DNA of 64,000 nt from Paraburkholderia sacchari (GTDB lineage Bacteria; Pseudomonadota; Gammaproteobacteria; Burkholderiales; Burkholderiaceae): contig NZ_JTDB02000001.1 in NCBI RefSeq assembly GCF_000785435.2, forward strand, positions 586,499 to 650,498, in the 5' to 3' direction. Positions 62,560 to 64,000 of this stretch are shown here, piece after piece (the first letter of the stretch is position 1; each line of letters opens with the position of its first letter). A model generated the notes under the pieces. It did not search any database, was not told where the DNA came from, and saw nothing but the letters and a program-made list of their open reading frames with translations. Position numbers and translations under genes: made by a program.

Positions 62560-62805
62560 ATGAAGTACCCATTGTTTTTCGCGTGGGCGATAATTGTCTT
62601 TGCTGTTGTGGTTGTTTTATTTCCCGATGCTCTCAAGTTAACTCCAATGGGGCCGGCCCTCTTTGCCGAACTGCTGGTGAAAACAGACGACTACGTGCAC
62701 ATATACGTCGACCGTGAAACCGGGTGTCAATACGTGAGAGTGGGCTGGAGCATTACGCCGCGACTTCGGCGGGACGGCAAGCCGATGTGTGGCCTTTCAA
62801 AATAG
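62560..62805 (+). CDS. Small membrane-anchored protein, DUF6440-like
   Basis: An 81-residue protein with an N-terminal helix (FFAWAIIVFAVVVVLF) and a C-terminal domain VHIYVDRETGCQYVRVGW then ITPRLRRDGKPMC. The VDxETGxQYL...G...TPxLxxDGKP pattern is that of DUF6440 proteins, common on phages and plasmids. GAAGGAAG lies before the ATG. Role unknown. Confidence 0.7.
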   Translation: MKYPLFFAWAIIVFAVVVVLFPDALKLTPMGPALFAELLVKTDDYVHIYVDRETGCQYVRVGWSITPRLRRDGKPMCGLSK

Positions 62806-62910
62806 GGGTGGGGGACATCACGAAGTCCCGGCGAAAAGCCCAGCGAGCTCGCGCGGCACGCTGAGCCGTTTCCGCTACGCTGGCGACGTTGCCAACCGAT
62901 CGGAGGTGCT

Positions 62911-63054
62911 ATGCGACTGATCATCGAGGCCCGCGTAGAGTGCGAGGAAGCGCGTGCGATCGATGCAACGGTTCTTGCTGTGGTTGAACGAAATGACCTC
63001 AGCCTCGCCGATCTGGGACTGACACTTGCTGAAGGTCGTGCCTTGCTCGCACAC
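62911..63054 (+). pseudogene. ISKra4-family transposase, N-terminal fragment
   Basis: After a GGAGGTG ribosome-binding site the frame reads MRLIIEARVECEEARAIDAT, then VVERNDLSLADLGLTLAEGR-ALLAHLD, the typical start of ISKra4-type transposases. Homology ends at about 63054, where minus-strand IS3 sequence begins. The rest of the transposase is absent. Confidence 0.7.
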
Positions 63055-63288
63055 CTGGATATCGAGCGCCTGCTCCGCCACCAGCCGCTTAAGCCGCTGA
63101 TTCTCTTCCTCAAGTTGCCGCAGACGCCGCGTCTCTGACACATCTATATCGCCGTAGCGGCTACGCCAGGTGTAGAACGTCGCATCCGATATGCCGTGCT
63201 TGCGGCATACGTCCGAGACCTTCATGCCAGCTTCGGCTTCCCTCAGCCCCCCGATAATCTGCTCTTCGCTAAACCGCGACTTCTTCAT
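63055..63288 (-). pseudogene. IS3-family OrfA fragment
   Basis: The minus-strand frame starting at 63288 reads MKKSRFSEEQIIGGLREAEA and VCRKHGISDATFYTWRSRYG, then EEENQRLKRLVAEQALDIQV. This is the helix-turn-helix and leucine-zipper part of an IS3 OrfA. It breaks off after LDIQV at the junction with the ISKra4 fragment, and OrfB is missing. Confidence 0.88.
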
Positions 63289-63749
63289 GACAAGGTTTTT
63301 CCTGTCACGCAGCACAGAGCTTAACGTCCTGCCACCTCTGCACACCCTTATAACGCTCCTGCTTGCCGCTTGCACGCCACGGACCAATAGCCGCTGCGCG
63401 ATACAACAAGCTTGAAGCGGTGCCAGTAAGCGACTCCGTACACATACCATGATAGTTGCGTTAGCAACGAATTGCGAGTTCGCCGTGGGTTACCATCTCG
63501 GTCTTTTTGCACTGCCCGCCTTGCGGCCGTCACCGCCCTTGCCCCCGGGGCACTTGCCCGCTCCGACGTACTGTGTCCCTGGCCGATGCATTGATCAGAC
63601 GAATTGCCCTGGTGAAAACGAGCATTCCTTTGACGCTAGTTCGTCTTGCGCGGCAAAAGGTTATGCCGCAGAATCCATAAAAAATTCCACAGAGCACTTG
63701 TGGCATACAAAGAGCTAACCTGCTACTACCTGGGACCCGCGAAAGAGAC
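63289..63749. other. 461-bp gap, no gene recognised
   Basis: No supported ORF or RNA. The segment probably holds the outer end of the IS3 remnant and unrelated DNA before the truncated transporter. Confidence 0.4.
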
Positions 63750-63956
63750 ACCAGAAGTGAAGGGGCTGACAGCGCAGCAGCTGTGGTGCAGGGTCCGTTC
63801 GCGACGGCGTGCCACGACGCCTCGGCCTACGGCATTCGCTACGCGATGTTGGCCGTGAGCGTGGTGCTGCTGTGGTCGGCCGCGCATTACTTCCTTGCCT
63901 CGCGTCACCTTTCTCGCAGCAAGCAGTTCGTAGCCGTCGGCAGCCGACGGAAATAG
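63750..63956 (+). pseudogene. MFS transporter C-terminal fragment
   Basis: A frame without a start codon reads VVQGPFATACHDASAYGIRY, then AMLAVSVVLLWSAAHYFLAS and RHLSRSKQFVAVGSRRK before TAG. A final membrane helix followed by a short basic tail is typical of the last helix of MFS (spinster/aromatic-type) proteins. All preceding helices are missing. The 5' boundary is approximate. Confidence 0.65.
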
Positions 63957-63969
63957 ACCGGCAATAAAA

Positions 63970-63989
63970 AGCGGGCGCCAACGCCCGCT
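63970..63989 (+). terminator. Hairpin after the MFS fragment
   Basis: AGCGGGCG (63970-63977) pairs with CGCCCGCT (63982-63989) around CCAA, 14 bases after the TAG. There is an A run before the stem and no strong T run, so it could serve as a terminator on either strand. Confidence 0.6.
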
Positions 63990-64000
63990 AATACACGGAG

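Noticed and set aside
1..64000. CRISPR array or prophage
   Set aside because: No regularly spaced repeats and no phage structural, lysis or replication genes were found; DUF6440-like and IS sequences alone do not make a prophage.

Overview
The window looks like a chromosome segment of a Burkholderia-type betaproteobacterium (Paraburkholderia, Burkholderia or Caballeronia). The evidence is the GC-rich coding, the rpsU-yqeY-dnaG-rpoD macromolecular-synthesis block, Burkholderia-style porin and LysR genes, and mixed IS256/IS5/IS66/IS3 debris. The genus is inferred from protein character, not from a database search.

Layout. (1) 1-6108 is core: the end of a universal-stress gene, rpsU, yqeY, dnaG and rpoD, each transcription unit closed by a clear terminator. 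(2) 6109-6196 is a tRNA with a CAU anticodon and an unusually long variable arm. (3) 6181-46601 reads as a genomic island: the last 18 bp of the tRNA are repeated exactly at 46584-46601, but no integrase gene survives between the repeats. The cargo is catabolic and falls into three modules. Module A (6.7-14.4 kb) has an RpiR-type regulator, two amino-acid-type binding proteins sharing one ABC transporter, an aspartoacylase/AstE-like deacylase and a class-3 (ReAV-like) asparaginase. Nested IS256 elements (14.4-17.2 kb) follow. Module B (17.5-33.5 kb) is a dimethylsulfoniopropionate (DMSP) module: a LysR regulator, an 832-residue double CaiB-domain protein matching DddD, a PotABCD-like importer, a GMC alcohol dehydrogenase (DddA-like), an acrylyl-CoA reductase (AcuI-like), an NCS1 permease and an MmsA/DddC-like CoA-acylating dehydrogenase. 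Module C (34.2-46.2 kb) is a mandelonitrile/mandelate module: arylacetonitrilase, (S)-mandelate dehydrogenase, benzoylformate decarboxylase, aromatic aldehyde dehydrogenase, two MFS transporters, a porin, and LysR and AraC regulators.

(4) 46.7-64 kb, beyond the right repeat, is accessory or housekeeping DNA. It holds a PEBP protein, small stress-type proteins, an EF-P paralogue lacking the modified Lys/Arg, a BON-domain protein, a broken IS5 transposase, a possible 61-residue peptide gene containing a perfect 16-bp hairpin, a response regulator/hybrid kinase operon, a degenerate EAL protein, and a YiaW-YiaV-like/outer-membrane-factor export operon. The last 1.2 kb holds fragments of ISKra4-type and IS3-type transposases and a transporter C-terminus.

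How the island could work. Module B would import DMSP or a related methylated zwitterion, cleave it to dimethyl sulfide and 3-hydroxypropionyl-CoA/3-hydroxypropionate, and oxidise the C3 product to malonate semialdehyde and acetyl-CoA. Module C would turn plant cyanogenic mandelonitrile into mandelate, benzoylformate, benzaldehyde and benzoate. Module A would scavenge asparagine or acylated amino acids. Together these suggest adaptation to plant or rhizosphere compounds. Functions are assigned from family motifs only.
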